From Berkiella sp964496435 (GTDB taxonomy: Bacteria; Pseudomonadota; Gammaproteobacteria; Berkiellales; Berkiellaceae): a stretch of DNA of 64,000 nucleotides. Position numbers and translations under genes: made by a program. Shown in pieces: positions 53,430 to 61,195 of this stretch (positions are counted from its first letter, which is position 1; each line of letters starts with the position of its first letter). The DNA is taken from the NCBI GenBank assembly GCA_964496435.1, contig CAZBZP010000002.1, forward strand, positions 200,996-264,995, written 5' to 3'. The notes under the pieces are model-generated. The model ran no database searches, had not been told where the DNA came from, and saw only the letters and a list, made by a program, of their open reading frames with translations.

Positions 53430-53612
53430 ATGTCACAAAATGGTCCAGCAGCGCCCTTAGCGCCTCAAGATAGTCCTTTGGTTGCTTCAAAGCCTATAAC
53501 ACCAGCAAGGAATGCACAGATAGCCAAAGAGAAGCAGCGAGAGGATACCTCGCAAGCTAATGCTAAGCCTGCATCAGCACCAGCCAAGAAGAAGGGTTGC
53601 CACATATTGTGA
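53430..53612 (+). CDS. 60-aa protein ending in a polybasic CaaX motif (KKKGCHIL)
   Basis: 60 residues, with AGGAG six bases upstream of the ATG and a strong terminator after the stop, so it is likely a real gene. Pro/Ala/Gln/Lys-rich and disordered throughout. The last residues are AKKKGC57-H-I-L60: a polybasic patch followed by a C-a-a-X box with Leu at the end, the arrangement of Rho/Rap GTPases that are geranylgeranylated by eukaryotic cells. Legionella effectors such as AnkB use host prenylation in the same way. No other domain. Confidence 0.65.
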   Translation: MSQNGPAAPLAPQDSPLVASKPITPARNAQIAKEKQREDTSQANAKPASAPAKKKGCHIL

Positions 53613-53633
53613 TAGTTGAGCAACAAAAGATAT

Positions 53634-53659
53634 AAAGGGAGCGCAGCTCCCTTTTTTTA
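53634..53659 (+). terminator. Rho-independent terminator after the CaaX gene
   Basis: AAAGGGAGC-GCA-GCTCCCTTTTTTT, nine base pairs with a T-run of seven, 22 bases after the stop. Confidence 0.88.
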
Positions 53660-53793
53660 TGGGGGTTTAAAGAGAGCCTTCCTTTGAAGGGAGGGACGCT
53701 TTCGTCCTGAGGGCAAAGCAGATATCATGTGGTAGCAATTTGACTAGAACACAATCACTAATATTCAACCCTTAGCACGCGTGTAATATAACT

Positions 53794-54870
53794 ATGTTTA
53801 GCCAAACATTTAAAAAATGCCGAGTATTCCTTTTTTGTCTTTTTATTACAAATGTTATTTGGCTGAATCCCGTGAAGGCTCAAGAGGCGCCGCTGTTTAA
53901 AGATGAAACGGAATATTTTGCTATCGTCAATGAGACGGGCGGCTATATAACAGCAGCCCTGCATCATGACTTTTGGCAGCTAATGGAGCAAAAATATAGC
54001 CAAGAGCAACGTCAACAAATTATCCAAGATATTCAAAGCACCTTAGAAATTTTAAAAGAGTTTCAAGCTTTGACTTGGAAAAGTGCTAAAGACAGTTATT
54101 TTGCAAGAATTGAAGTCAAAGACAGCGAATACCAAAAGCTCAAAGAAAAACTAGAAAAACTCCAATCACACTATTTTTCACCACAAACCATCATTGAAAA
54201 TTCACAAAAGATTATCAACGCTTCCAGTAGCCGCTCAGCATTAGACCTAGGGGCAGGAAAATTCTACATAACCCCTGAATTAATTGAAGAAAATCTCATT
54301 GGTATCAAGGGAAGCTATGAACGCTTAAAACTACTCTTGGCGCCAGTTTGGAAAGAAGAATATAAAGAATATACCCTACCTTTAGTGAATGTTTCGGTAT
54401 TATCTTTGTATTCACCTGATGAATATCATGAAACGAGTCAGCACGGTGATGAGCAAATTGATATCCATATTGCTCAATTGTGTGTTGATAAAAACGCGCT
54501 TTTTGAAATAGGCGCTGTTGATTATCAAAAGGCAGATAAAAAGTTCAGCCACTTTATTCCAGAAGAACGCCAAATTTATTTACAAGAATTTGTCAAAGAG
54601 CAATTTGTTGGTTATCGCGTATCTGAACCCTTGCTAAGCAAAGGCACCTGGCGTGGGTATGACTATATCAAAGGCATTGCAACCATCGATAATTATAACA
54701 TTGTGATAATGAGCTTGTTTGCTGATGCTAAAGCTTTTTATATCAAATATGTAACCAATACGAATCTATCCTTGGCTGGCACAGAGTTTAATGAGTTTAC
54801 CAAGCGTATACAGCTTATTGATAATGCAACAGCGTCAGCGCAGCCAACAAGCCAAAACAGCACAACATAA
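53794..54870 (+). CDS. Exported hypothetical protein
   Basis: 358 residues with a signal peptide (basic start, hydrophobic 12-26, NPVKA-QE cleavage region). The mature part is mostly helical (QEQRQQIIQDIQSTLEILKE; KLKEKLEKLQSHYF) with a C-terminal mixed region (TWRGYDYIKGIATIDNYNIV). No recognised domain. The last 56 bases overlap the convergent LysE-type gene; the overlap covers the low-complexity Ala/Ser/Thr tail. Confidence 0.6.
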   Translation: MFSQTFKKCRVFLFCLFITNVIWLNPVKAQEAPLFKDETEYFAIVNETGGYITAALHHDFWQLMEQKYSQEQRQQIIQDIQSTLEILKEFQALTWKSAKDSYFARIEVKDSEYQKLKEKLEKLQSHYFSPQTIIENSQKIINASSSRSALDLGAGKFYITPELIEENLIGIKGSYERLKLLLAPVWKEEYKEYTLPLVNVSVLSLYSPDEYHETSQHGDEQIDIHIAQLCVDKNALFEIGAVDYQKADKKFSHFIPEERQIYLQEFVKEQFVGYRVSEPLLSKGTWRGYDYIKGIATIDNYNIVIMSLFADAKAFYIKYVTNTNLSLAGTEFNEFTKRIQLIDNATASAQPTSQNSTT

Positions 54871-55441
54871 TGCCACTTGCGCGGTTAATCCACTTTAGCT
54901 GATTATCGCTGAGCTTGTGGCCAAGGTAATGAATTGCATAGCATAGTATGCACCACCACAGTAATGAACCACTAAACACACCCGCGACAATAAGCATAGC
55001 CTCAAGGTAATGTGCCCCGGGTTCAATAATCCCAAGACTGGCATAAATTGCGATAAAGGAAATGATGGTGGCGGGATTGGTCATGGTGAGCAAAAAACAT
55101 GTTGTAAAATCTTTCCAGTAAGAAGTCGCTTTATCGGCAAGTAGTTGTGTCGTCTTTTTTTGGAAAAAAGTGCGTATTCCTAAATAAATGAGAAATGCGC
55201 CGCCAACAAGGGTTATGAGTTTTTGCTGGGCTAACAAAAACGCCGATATTGAGACTAAGCCAAAGCCGGCGATACAGCCATAAACGGCATCAGCAAGGGC
55301 TGCGCCCAAGCCAGAAGCTAATCCTGCAAACAGGCCCATCGACAAGGTACGATTGATGCATAATATGCCAATGGGCCCCACAGGCGCAGCAATGCATAAT
55401 CCAATGATAAATCCTTTTATAAAAACTAAACTGTTCATCAA
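54815..55441 (-). CDS. LysE/RhtB-family amino-acid exporter
   Basis: 208 residues, six membrane segments. The family signature lies at the N-terminus: GFIIGLCIAAPVGPIGILC, then GLASGLGAALADAVYG and MTNPATIISFIAIYA. These inner-membrane proteins export amino acids such as lysine, homoserine or threonine. The gene follows a double-glycine-leader gene on the same strand by 51 bases, which is unusual company for a LysE protein. Confidence 0.9.
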   Translation of the reverse strand: MMNSLVFIKGFIIGLCIAAPVGPIGILCINRTLSMGLFAGLASGLGAALADAVYGCIAGFGLVSISAFLLAQQKLITLVGGAFLIYLGIRTFFQKKTTQLLADKATSYWKDFTTCFLLTMTNPATIISFIAIYASLGIIEPGAHYLEAMLIVAGVFSGSLLWWCILCYAIHYLGHKLSDNQLKWINRASGIMLCCFGLLAALTLLHYQ

Positions 55442-55492
55442 GGGAACTCTATTTCACATTTCTCGCAAAGTCTGCACCCCATTGATAGAGGT

Positions 55493-55720
55493 TTAAAGCG
55501 AACTATTTTGAATGGCAGCGATTAAGGCCGCAATTTTAGTATCGCTATCAGCCCCTTTCATTTCGTCGCTGAGCAAAACAAACTTAAAAATTTTATTAAC
55601 TTCAATCATTTCTGCCATGGTGCAGGAATGCAATAAATTCAATGTGGCTTCTTTGCAAGTATCTTGAGGACATCCACCTGCGACAGCAAAGAGTTGATCT
55701 TGTGATAGCACCTTTAACAT
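55493..55720 (-). CDS. Double-glycine-leader peptide upstream of a LysE-type exporter
   Basis: 75 residues from the ATG at 55720, six bases after AAGGAG (an upstream in-frame start is unsupported). The leader MLKVLSQDQLFAVAG-G16 fits the family consensus. The mature part of 59 residues starts CPQDTCKEATLNLLHSC, giving three Cys, then helical and charged, ending in a hydrophobic helix (TKIAALIAAIQNSSL). Followed by the exporter gene on the same strand. Confidence 0.68.
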   Translation of the reverse strand: MLKVLSQDQLFAVAGGCPQDTCKEATLNLLHSCTMAEMIEVNKIFKFVLLSDEMKGADSDTKIAALIAAIQNSSL

Positions 55721-56047
55721 AACATTCTCCTTGTTTATAGTTTTAAGCAAATGACTAACAATAGGTTTGATGCTTCAAAACGTATTGCCGTTTTAGTGCA
55801 AATAAATTCTATTCGATTGTGCCTGCTTACACCAGTAAGCTCTAGATAAATAACTGAGTTAACTATATCTTTAGGGTTAAATAGTAGATAAAGACTGAAC
55901 AGTTCAGCCAATTTAGTATTTGTGAGGAATAAAGTTTGCGTGAGGGTTTGTGATTGTTTTATAGTGCCTACCTTTCAAAAGCTGTGAATATTTCAGGAAT
56001 ATACACAGAAATGGATGTGAAAAATAGGACGCAAGGATAGTGCTGTC

Positions 56048-56554
56048 ATGATGACAATTAGCATGGATGAAAAATCTCAGTTTAATTTAACTTTATCTCA
56101 ACTCAGTCAAAAATACCTACCATCGCTTTGTGCAAATTATATGTATTTTGCATTTGAGAATAGAGATACCAAAAAACGTATTATCTTTAATACACACCCC
56201 AAATGGTATCAGTCTTATGTTGGTGCCAGCCTTATTGATCATTGCCCACTTTATGCAGCTGTTCATCATTTATGTGATAAGTCTGCAGGCGGATCTGCGC
56301 ATTTTTTATGGAAGCATGCGATTGCACAAAACAAAAAGCAAAGAGAAGTCGTTGGCCTAAGAGCTGAGCATGGGATAGCCAATGGCCTTACTTTTTCACG
56401 TTTGACTAAAAATTTTCAAATAACCCTTGGTTTAGCCACAGATCCTAAGGATCATGAATTTGAGGCTAAGTATCAACTTTTGCTACCAACCATTATAACG
56501 CTATATACAGAAGCGAGTTACCTTTGTATGAATCAGATTCAGACTTTACTGTAA
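56048..56554 (+). CDS. Orphan LuxR-type autoinducer-binding domain (no DNA-binding domain)
   Basis: 168 residues. The pattern of the acyl-homoserine-lactone-binding domain is visible: W53-x3-Y57 (PKWYQSYV), D64-x-x-P67 (IDHCPLY), W88 (FLWKHA) and G109-x3-G113 (RAEHGIANGLTF), followed by ITLGLATD. The usual D-P pair is spaced as D-H-C-P. The protein ends right after this domain, so the C-terminal helix-turn-helix of LuxR regulators is missing. It may sense a ligand and act by protein contact. The 3' end overlaps the convergent repressor gene by 16 bases. Confidence 0.65.
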   Translation: MMTISMDEKSQFNLTLSQLSQKYLPSLCANYMYFAFENRDTKKRIIFNTHPKWYQSYVGASLIDHCPLYAAVHHLCDKSAGGSAHFLWKHAIAQNKKQREVVGLRAEHGIANGLTFSRLTKNFQITLGLATDPKDHEFEAKYQLLLPTIITLYTEASYLCMNQIQTLL

Positions 56555-57237
56555 AAGATTCTTCGGTGCCATAGAATGGGGGCAACCCACTTAAGGGCAA
56601 CATCTTTAATGATAGGGTCGCATGACTCGGTGTTGGGATTAAGGGGGACAAGCGTATAAAGCTGTGCGTTGTGACCCGCTTGCAGTTTGCGAACAAAAAT
56701 TTCACTATTGTTTGTTTCGATGATGCAGGTATGTTCAACGCATTGGGCAATGTCATTAAAAAAATATTTTATGCCCCCAATAATATCACCTTTGTCGTAA
56801 AGGGGAGACAGCGCATCATCGGGCATCAATACAACGATGGGATTGGGGTTATTCTGCTCAAAGGCTTTTATTTCGTTTTGTAGGCAAATATCCTGTGTCC
56901 AGGAGCTCTGCTGGCTGTAATAATGGCAATCTGATTTATCCTGCATCAGTGGACTGGCAAAAGAAGGCCCAGGCCCTTTGCCTTCCATCAACCACTCAAT
57001 GGAACAAAAAACACCTTCGTTCTTAAGGGCAAAAACTAATCGTTGCGCCCCTTTTAAAGTCAGTGAGCGGTTTTTTAATGAAGTGCAGCCTGTGTTTTCC
57101 CAACCCTGTAATGTAGAGGGGGGAATATTATGTTGTATATTCAATTGTTCCATCGTCAGGCCCGCGAACTTACGAGCGCTACGGGCTCGTTTAGCGCGAG
57201 CTATAGTATCAGGCGTGATGATTTTTGTTGTTTTCAT
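56539..57237 (-). CDS. XRE-type repressor with S24-like domain lacking the catalytic Ser
   Basis: 232 residues from the ATG at 57237 (a GTG at 57246 is the alternative). The N-terminal HTH is ARKFAGLTMEQLNIQHNIPP followed by STLQGWENTGC. The C-terminal region has the LexA/CI-like strand VVLMPDDALSPLYDKGDIIG and FVRKLQAG. In active S24 proteins the first strand reads D-S-M-x-P; here it is D-A-L-S-P, with Ala at the nucleophile position. Self-cleavage is therefore not expected, and this is probably a ligand- or partner-controlled repressor. Convergent with the LuxR-like gene. Confidence 0.8.
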   Translation of the reverse strand: MKTTKIITPDTIARAKRARSARKFAGLTMEQLNIQHNIPPSTLQGWENTGCTSLKNRSLTLKGAQRLVFALKNEGVFCSIEWLMEGKGPGPSFASPLMQDKSDCHYYSQQSSWTQDICLQNEIKAFEQNNPNPIVVLMPDDALSPLYDKGDIIGGIKYFFNDIAQCVEHTCIIETNNSEIFVRKLQAGHNAQLYTLVPLNPNTESCDPIIKDVALKWVAPILWHRRIFYSKV

Positions 57238-57427
57238 TGAATGCACCCAATTAAAACTGACAATGGCTGCGTAATTGTCGGCATTCTACTATGATTTTCT
57301 GCTTAATCAAATGAGTTAGCAGGGTAATAGCAGTGCAATAATTAGCATTGCAATTTTCCAAACCTTGTATCACAATAAAATCGGTTAGGATATTTTGCAG
57401 TTAACCCTAAGTACATGGAATAGTATT

Positions 57428-57724
57428 ATGAAGCAGTTATTACATTCTTTTCTCAGTATCAGGCCTTTTTTCCCCAAAAAAAATTCAGCCAGCAAAGATA
57501 ATTTTGCGCCAGCCAAAGCGCAACCTGAATTGATCCTCGTCTCGCATTTCTACGAAGGACAAAGCATACAAGTGCTTATACAAGATAAAAAAGGCAAAAA
57601 AATAATCCATGACATTCAGCACTTTGCAAGAAAAAAAGAGCTTATATCGCTTGTTTCTTCCAAAGATGCCTTTTTGCTAGGTTATTTATTAGCAGAAGAT
57701 TCTTCAGCCAGAAGTTTTCAATAA
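57428..57724 (+). CDS. Small hypothetical protein
   Basis: 98 residues from the ATG at 57428, with GGAA nine bases upstream (a TTG at 57395 would add 11 residues). The basic N-terminus (LHSFLSIRPFFPKKNSA) is followed by a beta-rich small domain (ELILVSHFYEGQSIQVLIQD; KKIIHDIQHFARKKELISLV). No recognised family. It lies between two divergent/convergent repressor genes, and the last base is six bases from the stop of the repressor at 57731. Confidence 0.45.
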   Translation: MKQLLHSFLSIRPFFPKKNSASKDNFAPAKAQPELILVSHFYEGQSIQVLIQDKKGKKIIHDIQHFARKKELISLVSSKDAFLLGYLLAEDSSARSFQ

Positions 57725-57730
57725 TTTATA

Positions 57731-58354
57731 TTAAACGATAATTTTGGCTTGAACGATTTTGCCTAAAATTTCTGTGCCTTTACCTAAACGTAAAGGCTTG
57801 TAGTCTGGGTTAAGCGATTTTGCGTAGAGTTCGCCATCAACCAGAACAAGCTGTTTGAAAAGAGGTGTCTTTTTTTCTTTTACTTGAATCAATGCATAAT
57901 CTTTTGATTTTGGTTTTTGCATTTTATCAATAATGATAATAGTACCTTCTGGGTAGCGAGGCTCCATGGCATCATTATCGACAATTAAGCCAAAAGAAAA
58001 GGGGCTTAGATCAATATCGGAGGAAGTCCATGCTTTATGGGTAAATTCAATTTGCTGAGGATAATGCGCGACTTCTTCCCATTGAATAATAGGCACAGAG
58101 CGGATCTGTGATTTATGTTTTGGACCATGACCAGTTATCAACCAACTGACATTTAAATTTAACAAAGCTGAATAATGTTCAATAACATCGATACCCATGC
58201 TACGTGTACCAGCTTCATGAAGGTTATAAGTGGAGATTTTTAAGGCATGGCTTAAAGCGAATTCTTTGGAAGAGCGGTAGCCAGCATCTAAACGTGCTTG
58301 CTTTAATCGTTCACAGATTTGCGATTTCAGTGAAAGTGGGTTATCCAGTATCAC
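57731..58354 (-). CDS. Second XRE-type repressor with S24-like domain lacking the catalytic Ser
   Basis: 207 residues from a GTG six bases after GGAAG. The N-terminal HTH is QICERLKQARLDAGYRSSKE followed by FALSHALKISTYNLHEAG. The C-terminal S24-like domain reads FGLIVDNDAMEPRYPEGTII, again with Ala where D-S-M-x-P proteins have Ser; K and DYALIQVKEKKTPLFKQL follow. The two repressors share this substitution but are otherwise quite different, so a non-cleaving switch is a common property rather than recent decay. Confidence 0.82.
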   Translation of the reverse strand: MILDNPLSLKSQICERLKQARLDAGYRSSKEFALSHALKISTYNLHEAGTRSMGIDVIEHYSALLNLNVSWLITGHGPKHKSQIRSVPIIQWEEVAHYPQQIEFTHKAWTSSDIDLSPFSFGLIVDNDAMEPRYPEGTIIIIDKMQKPKSKDYALIQVKEKKTPLFKQLVLVDGELYAKSLNPDYKPLRLGKGTEILGKIVQAKIIV

Positions 58355-58436
58355 GTTGTTCTTCCAGCTATTTTAAAGTTTGTTAAATATAATCCAAATA
58401 AATGTTTGTTTTCAAGGCTTGCAATTTGAAATAGTT

Positions 58437-58461
58437 TAAAATAATATCCTGCGAATCGCAG
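58437..58461 (+). promoter_or_regulatory. Shared 25-base palindromic element, copy 1
   Basis: TAAAATAATATCCTGCG-AATCGCAG: 24 of 25 bases are identical to 61121-61145. It ends in the palindrome CTGCGA-A-TCGCAG. It lies upstream of the leader-peptide gene at 58683, while copy 2 lies upstream of the leader-like gene at 61196. Possible joint operator; the two neighbouring XRE repressors are natural candidates to bind it. Confidence 0.5.
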
Positions 58462-58547
58462 CCTTGAAGGAAATTCTGGTTGCGATAAAGCTCAAATCAA
58501 ATTGAAGCAAGCATGCCAAAAGCAAAACTTCAAAATGAGGAGAGCGT

Positions 58548-58649
58548 GTGGAGCGGTCTGCGCGCTGTATGAGGTACTTTGTGCTTAAGGACGAGTGCTT
58601 GCGGTGGAGCGCCGTAGGTGCCAATAAGGAACACGTAGTTCCGCTCCAC
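58548..58649. repeat. Inverted-repeat-bounded element in the leader of the peptide gene
   Basis: GTGGAGCGG (58548-58556) and CCGCTCCAC (58641-58649) are perfect inverted ends of a 102-base segment that also holds an internal GTGGAGCG. It could be a small palindromic repeat or a structured 5' leader. The rest of the 58355-58682 gap shows only the shared 25-base element. Confidence 0.4.
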
Positions 58650-58682
58650 TATAAATTTATAAATAAAAAAATGGAGTTTGAT

Positions 58683-58961
58683 ATGAAAACAGGAAGTTTT
58701 TCAATGCCACAATTAATTTGCAACAAATCGCTGCAATTGGTTTCAGGTGGGACTAGCCCAAATGATCCAGCCCCCGTCGTTAATAACCCTATCAATTTAA
58801 TTGGTGCTGGTGGTTCCAATTTACACAGCGCTCCGGATTTTACATATGGGCTAAGTGCAACAGTGCACGTGACACCAAATTTAAATATTCAAGCTAATAT
58901 GGCCGGAAATGCTGGAACTCCCGTTATGGGGTTTTCGATAGTTGCAACGCGAAGATTTTAG
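58683..58961 (+). CDS. Double-glycine-leader peptide upstream of an M61-like peptidase
   Basis: 92 residues from the ATG at 58683, seven bases after GGAG; upstream in-frame Met codons lack such a site. The leader is longer than in its relatives (MKTGSFSMPQLICNKSLQLV-SG-G23). The mature part of 69 residues is rich in Asn, Pro, Gly and Thr without Cys (TSPNDPAPVVNNPINLIGAG) and looks beta-prone (TYGLSATVHVTPNLNIQANM), unlike the helical products of the other leader genes. The peptidase gene follows after 45 bases on the same strand. Confidence 0.6.
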   Translation: MKTGSFSMPQLICNKSLQLVSGGTSPNDPAPVVNNPINLIGAGGSNLHSAPDFTYGLSATVHVTPNLNIQANMAGNAGTPVMGFSIVATRRF

Positions 58962-59006
58962 AGTAGGGTAACATCACAAGCACCTTGTTATTTCTGGAGT
59001 ATCAAA

Positions 59007-60653
59007 ATGGAAGTTGTCAATTTTAAAAGAAAATTTTCAGGGTTCTTAAGTTTTATCATGGTGCTTTTATACTCAAATATATGTTATTCAATTCAAAGCG
59101 ATCAAATAGTCTACAAAATAGAACCTAACAATAAAGCACACTGCCTTGATATCAGTGCCAGTTTAAAAGGGAATGAATCTGGTACACATTTGTTGTATGT
59201 GCCAGAAGGAGGAATTTCTAACTTACAAATGAGAACAGGAAGCGAACAATTACCTTATTTCATTACTGACAATTCTCATATTATAAGCCTCAAAGACGTT
59301 CCAAATAAAAATATAACGATTAGCTATACCTATTGCTCTCATAATCTGCAACGTAATGTTCATTTGCCGATTATTGAAAAAAATCTCATAAAATTTGTGA
59401 GTAATGAAATTTTTCTGTTGCCAGTAAATAATCCAAACGAAACTAAATTATTTGGCATTGAACTCAGTTCTTTTCCGAGTCACTTTAAAGCGATTAGCAG
59501 TTATAATGTAAATCAGCGTAAGTTCTTAACATATGCCACGCTGGCAGAATTTAGTCAGTCTCTGATAGTAATAGGAGAGCTCAACATAGATAAGCTTAAT
59601 GTAAATGCTAACAATGTATATGCTGTTAGTAATGGTCATTGGCCCTATCTCGAGCGCCCCACGAGTGATTACCTTAAATCTATAATTAAAACCCAACGGA
59701 ACTTTTGGAATGATGACTATTTTCCGCATTACATTGTTTTTTTAGTTAAGCAACATGAGAATCATACCTTGCCTAGGATTGTTCTTGGTAAACATTGGAA
59801 TAATTTTGCCGTTCTATTATTACCAGAAGAGAGCACAGTTGTGCCAATAATTTTAAGTAGCTTATCTCATGAAACATTTCATGCTTGGTTAGGGATGAAA
59901 ATGAAGTTCGAATTACCTCAAGGTGGCCTGCAATGGTTCTCTGAAGGTTTTAATGATTTTTATGGTTTTCATTTAGCACATGAAAGCAAAGTCATTAGCG
60001 TTAGTGATTATATTAAAATGTATAACTCTTATATTGTTGAATATAGCCAATCACCTATTAAGGATGCTACCAACAACTTAATTAAACAACACTATAAAAC
60101 TGCCAATGAATTTGATCATATAGCCCAACTCAGAGGCCATTTTCTCGCAAAGCAGCTGAGAGATAAAATGAATGATCGGCAGGGGAATAAATTTGACGCG
60201 GCCATCAAAGCATTATTTGAGCGCTATCAACGAGAAAGCTGGCCTTATTTAAGTGAAGATAAAATTGATGCTGTGTTTAAGGAACATGTGGGGGAAGCAC
60301 ATTGGCAGGAATTTAAAGAATATATAAATAGTGGAAAGGAGATTGAGTTTTCACCAAAAGCATTTTATCCCTATGCTAAATTAAAAGAAGTAAAACTAAA
60401 AGTGCCTGATTTTGGATTTAATATGCGAACGCTCTTTTATGAAAATAGCATTGCCGAGCTTAACCCCAATAGCAATGCATACCGCGCAGGCCTACGTAAT
60501 GGTCATAAAGTCTTAAACCAAGATATTGATTGTAAAGCCCATGATAAGATAGTAAACATCGCTATTGATGATAACGGGTCTGAAAAAATAATATCCTTCA
60601 AACCCGAAGTCGTAAAAAAGGTTATACCGCAATATGTTATGCTCACACCTTGA
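59007..60653 (+). CDS. Exported M61-like zinc metallopeptidase with PDZ domain
   Basis: 548 residues, with GGAG eight bases upstream. N-terminal signal sequence (hydrophobic 11-28). A beta-rich N-terminal domain is followed by the catalytic region with H288-E289-x-x-H292 (SSLSHETFHAWLG) and E313 in WFSEGFNDFYG, the zinc ligand set of M61/M1-type gluzincins. A helical region follows and a C-terminal PDZ-like domain (470-548: NSNAYRAGLRNGHKVLN). The family includes glycyl aminopeptidases. Its position behind a double-glycine-leader gene suggests it could process or degrade that peptide outside the cytoplasm. Confidence 0.8.
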   Translation: MEVVNFKRKFSGFLSFIMVLLYSNICYSIQSDQIVYKIEPNNKAHCLDISASLKGNESGTHLLYVPEGGISNLQMRTGSEQLPYFITDNSHIISLKDVPNKNITISYTYCSHNLQRNVHLPIIEKNLIKFVSNEIFLLPVNNPNETKLFGIELSSFPSHFKAISSYNVNQRKFLTYATLAEFSQSLIVIGELNIDKLNVNANNVYAVSNGHWPYLERPTSDYLKSIIKTQRNFWNDDYFPHYIVFLVKQHENHTLPRIVLGKHWNNFAVLLLPEESTVVPIILSSLSHETFHAWLGMKMKFELPQGGLQWFSEGFNDFYGFHLAHESKVISVSDYIKMYNSYIVEYSQSPIKDATNNLIKQHYKTANEFDHIAQLRGHFLAKQLRDKMNDRQGNKFDAAIKALFERYQRESWPYLSEDKIDAVFKEHVGEAHWQEFKEYINSGKEIEFSPKAFYPYAKLKEVKLKVPDFGFNMRTLFYENSIAELNPNSNAYRAGLRNGHKVLNQDIDCKAHDKIVNIAIDDNGSEKIISFKPEVVKKVIPQYVMLTP

Positions 60654-60658
60654 GAAAT

Positions 60659-60991
60659 TTATTTTCTAGGGCTTGTGTTGGGCACTACATTTTTATCAGT
60701 AGGAAGACCCTCTCTAGGCGAATCAAGCGGAGGTTCTAGTGTTGCCATAGCGGGGAGTGAAACATAACTTTTTTGAAAATCTCTACCATGGTCTGTAGAA
60801 ACAGAGGGAAGGTATTGTCTTCGCGGTGAATCTTCAGATAAGTCTTCATCATCGCTGGGGGAATCATCTGCTAAGTGACCTATCAACCTGCGTGCTTCAT
60901 TCAAATCTAGAACAACCTCTTTAGTTGGGTTTTCAGCCCCATCGCTACTTGTTTCTAAATCGGATTTAGCATTAACACCTTCTATAGACAT
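60659..60991 (-). CDS. Acidic disordered hypothetical protein
   Basis: 110 residues, very rich in Asp, Glu, Ser and Pro (DDSPSDDEDLSEDSPRRQYL), with one possible helix (VVLDLNEARRLIGHLADD). The start is preceded by only a weak AGGGAA. No membrane segment. The stop is six bases from that of the M61-like gene, convergent. Possibly an effector-type disordered protein; function unknown. Confidence 0.45.
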   Translation of the reverse strand: MSIEGVNAKSDLETSSDGAENPTKEVVLDLNEARRLIGHLADDSPSDDEDLSEDSPRRQYLPSVSTDHGRDFQKSYVSLPAMATLEPPLDSPREGLPTDKNVVPNTSPRK

Positions 60992-61120
60992 TGTTTAATT
61001 TCCCTATATTTCTCATTGTTTTACAGTTTTTAATATTTTAGCCTGACTAAAATTATCGCCATTAAAATTTAAAGTCAATAGACAAAAAATATCTTAAAAC
61101 TATTGCAATATGTAACAAGC

Positions 61121-61145
61121 TAAAATAATATCCTGCGTATCGCAG
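61121..61145 (+). promoter_or_regulatory. Shared 25-base palindromic element, copy 2
   Basis: TAAAATAATATCCTGCG-TATCGCAG, one mismatch to 58437-58461, with palindrome CTGCG-TAT-CGCAG. It ends 50 bases before the start of the leader-like gene at 61196. Confidence 0.5.
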
Positions 61146-61195
61146 TTAGCGCTGTGAGCTTATTAAATGTAGTCGTAGTAAAAGGAAGTTTAATT

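Noticed and set aside
53660..53793. Small ribozyme or riboswitch in the gap after the CaaX gene
   Set aside because: Short stems such as GGACG/CGTCC are present but no conserved core of a known ribozyme or riboswitch could be matched.
58436..58624. Minus-strand frames ending in RRILF at 58436 and 61120
   Set aside because: Their similar ends come from the shared 25-base palindromic element read in reverse, not from homologous proteins.
58548..58682. Longer N-terminus for the leader peptide at 58683
   Set aside because: The extension runs through an inverted-repeat segment, lacks a ribosome binding site and would bury the leader; GGAG precedes the internal ATG.
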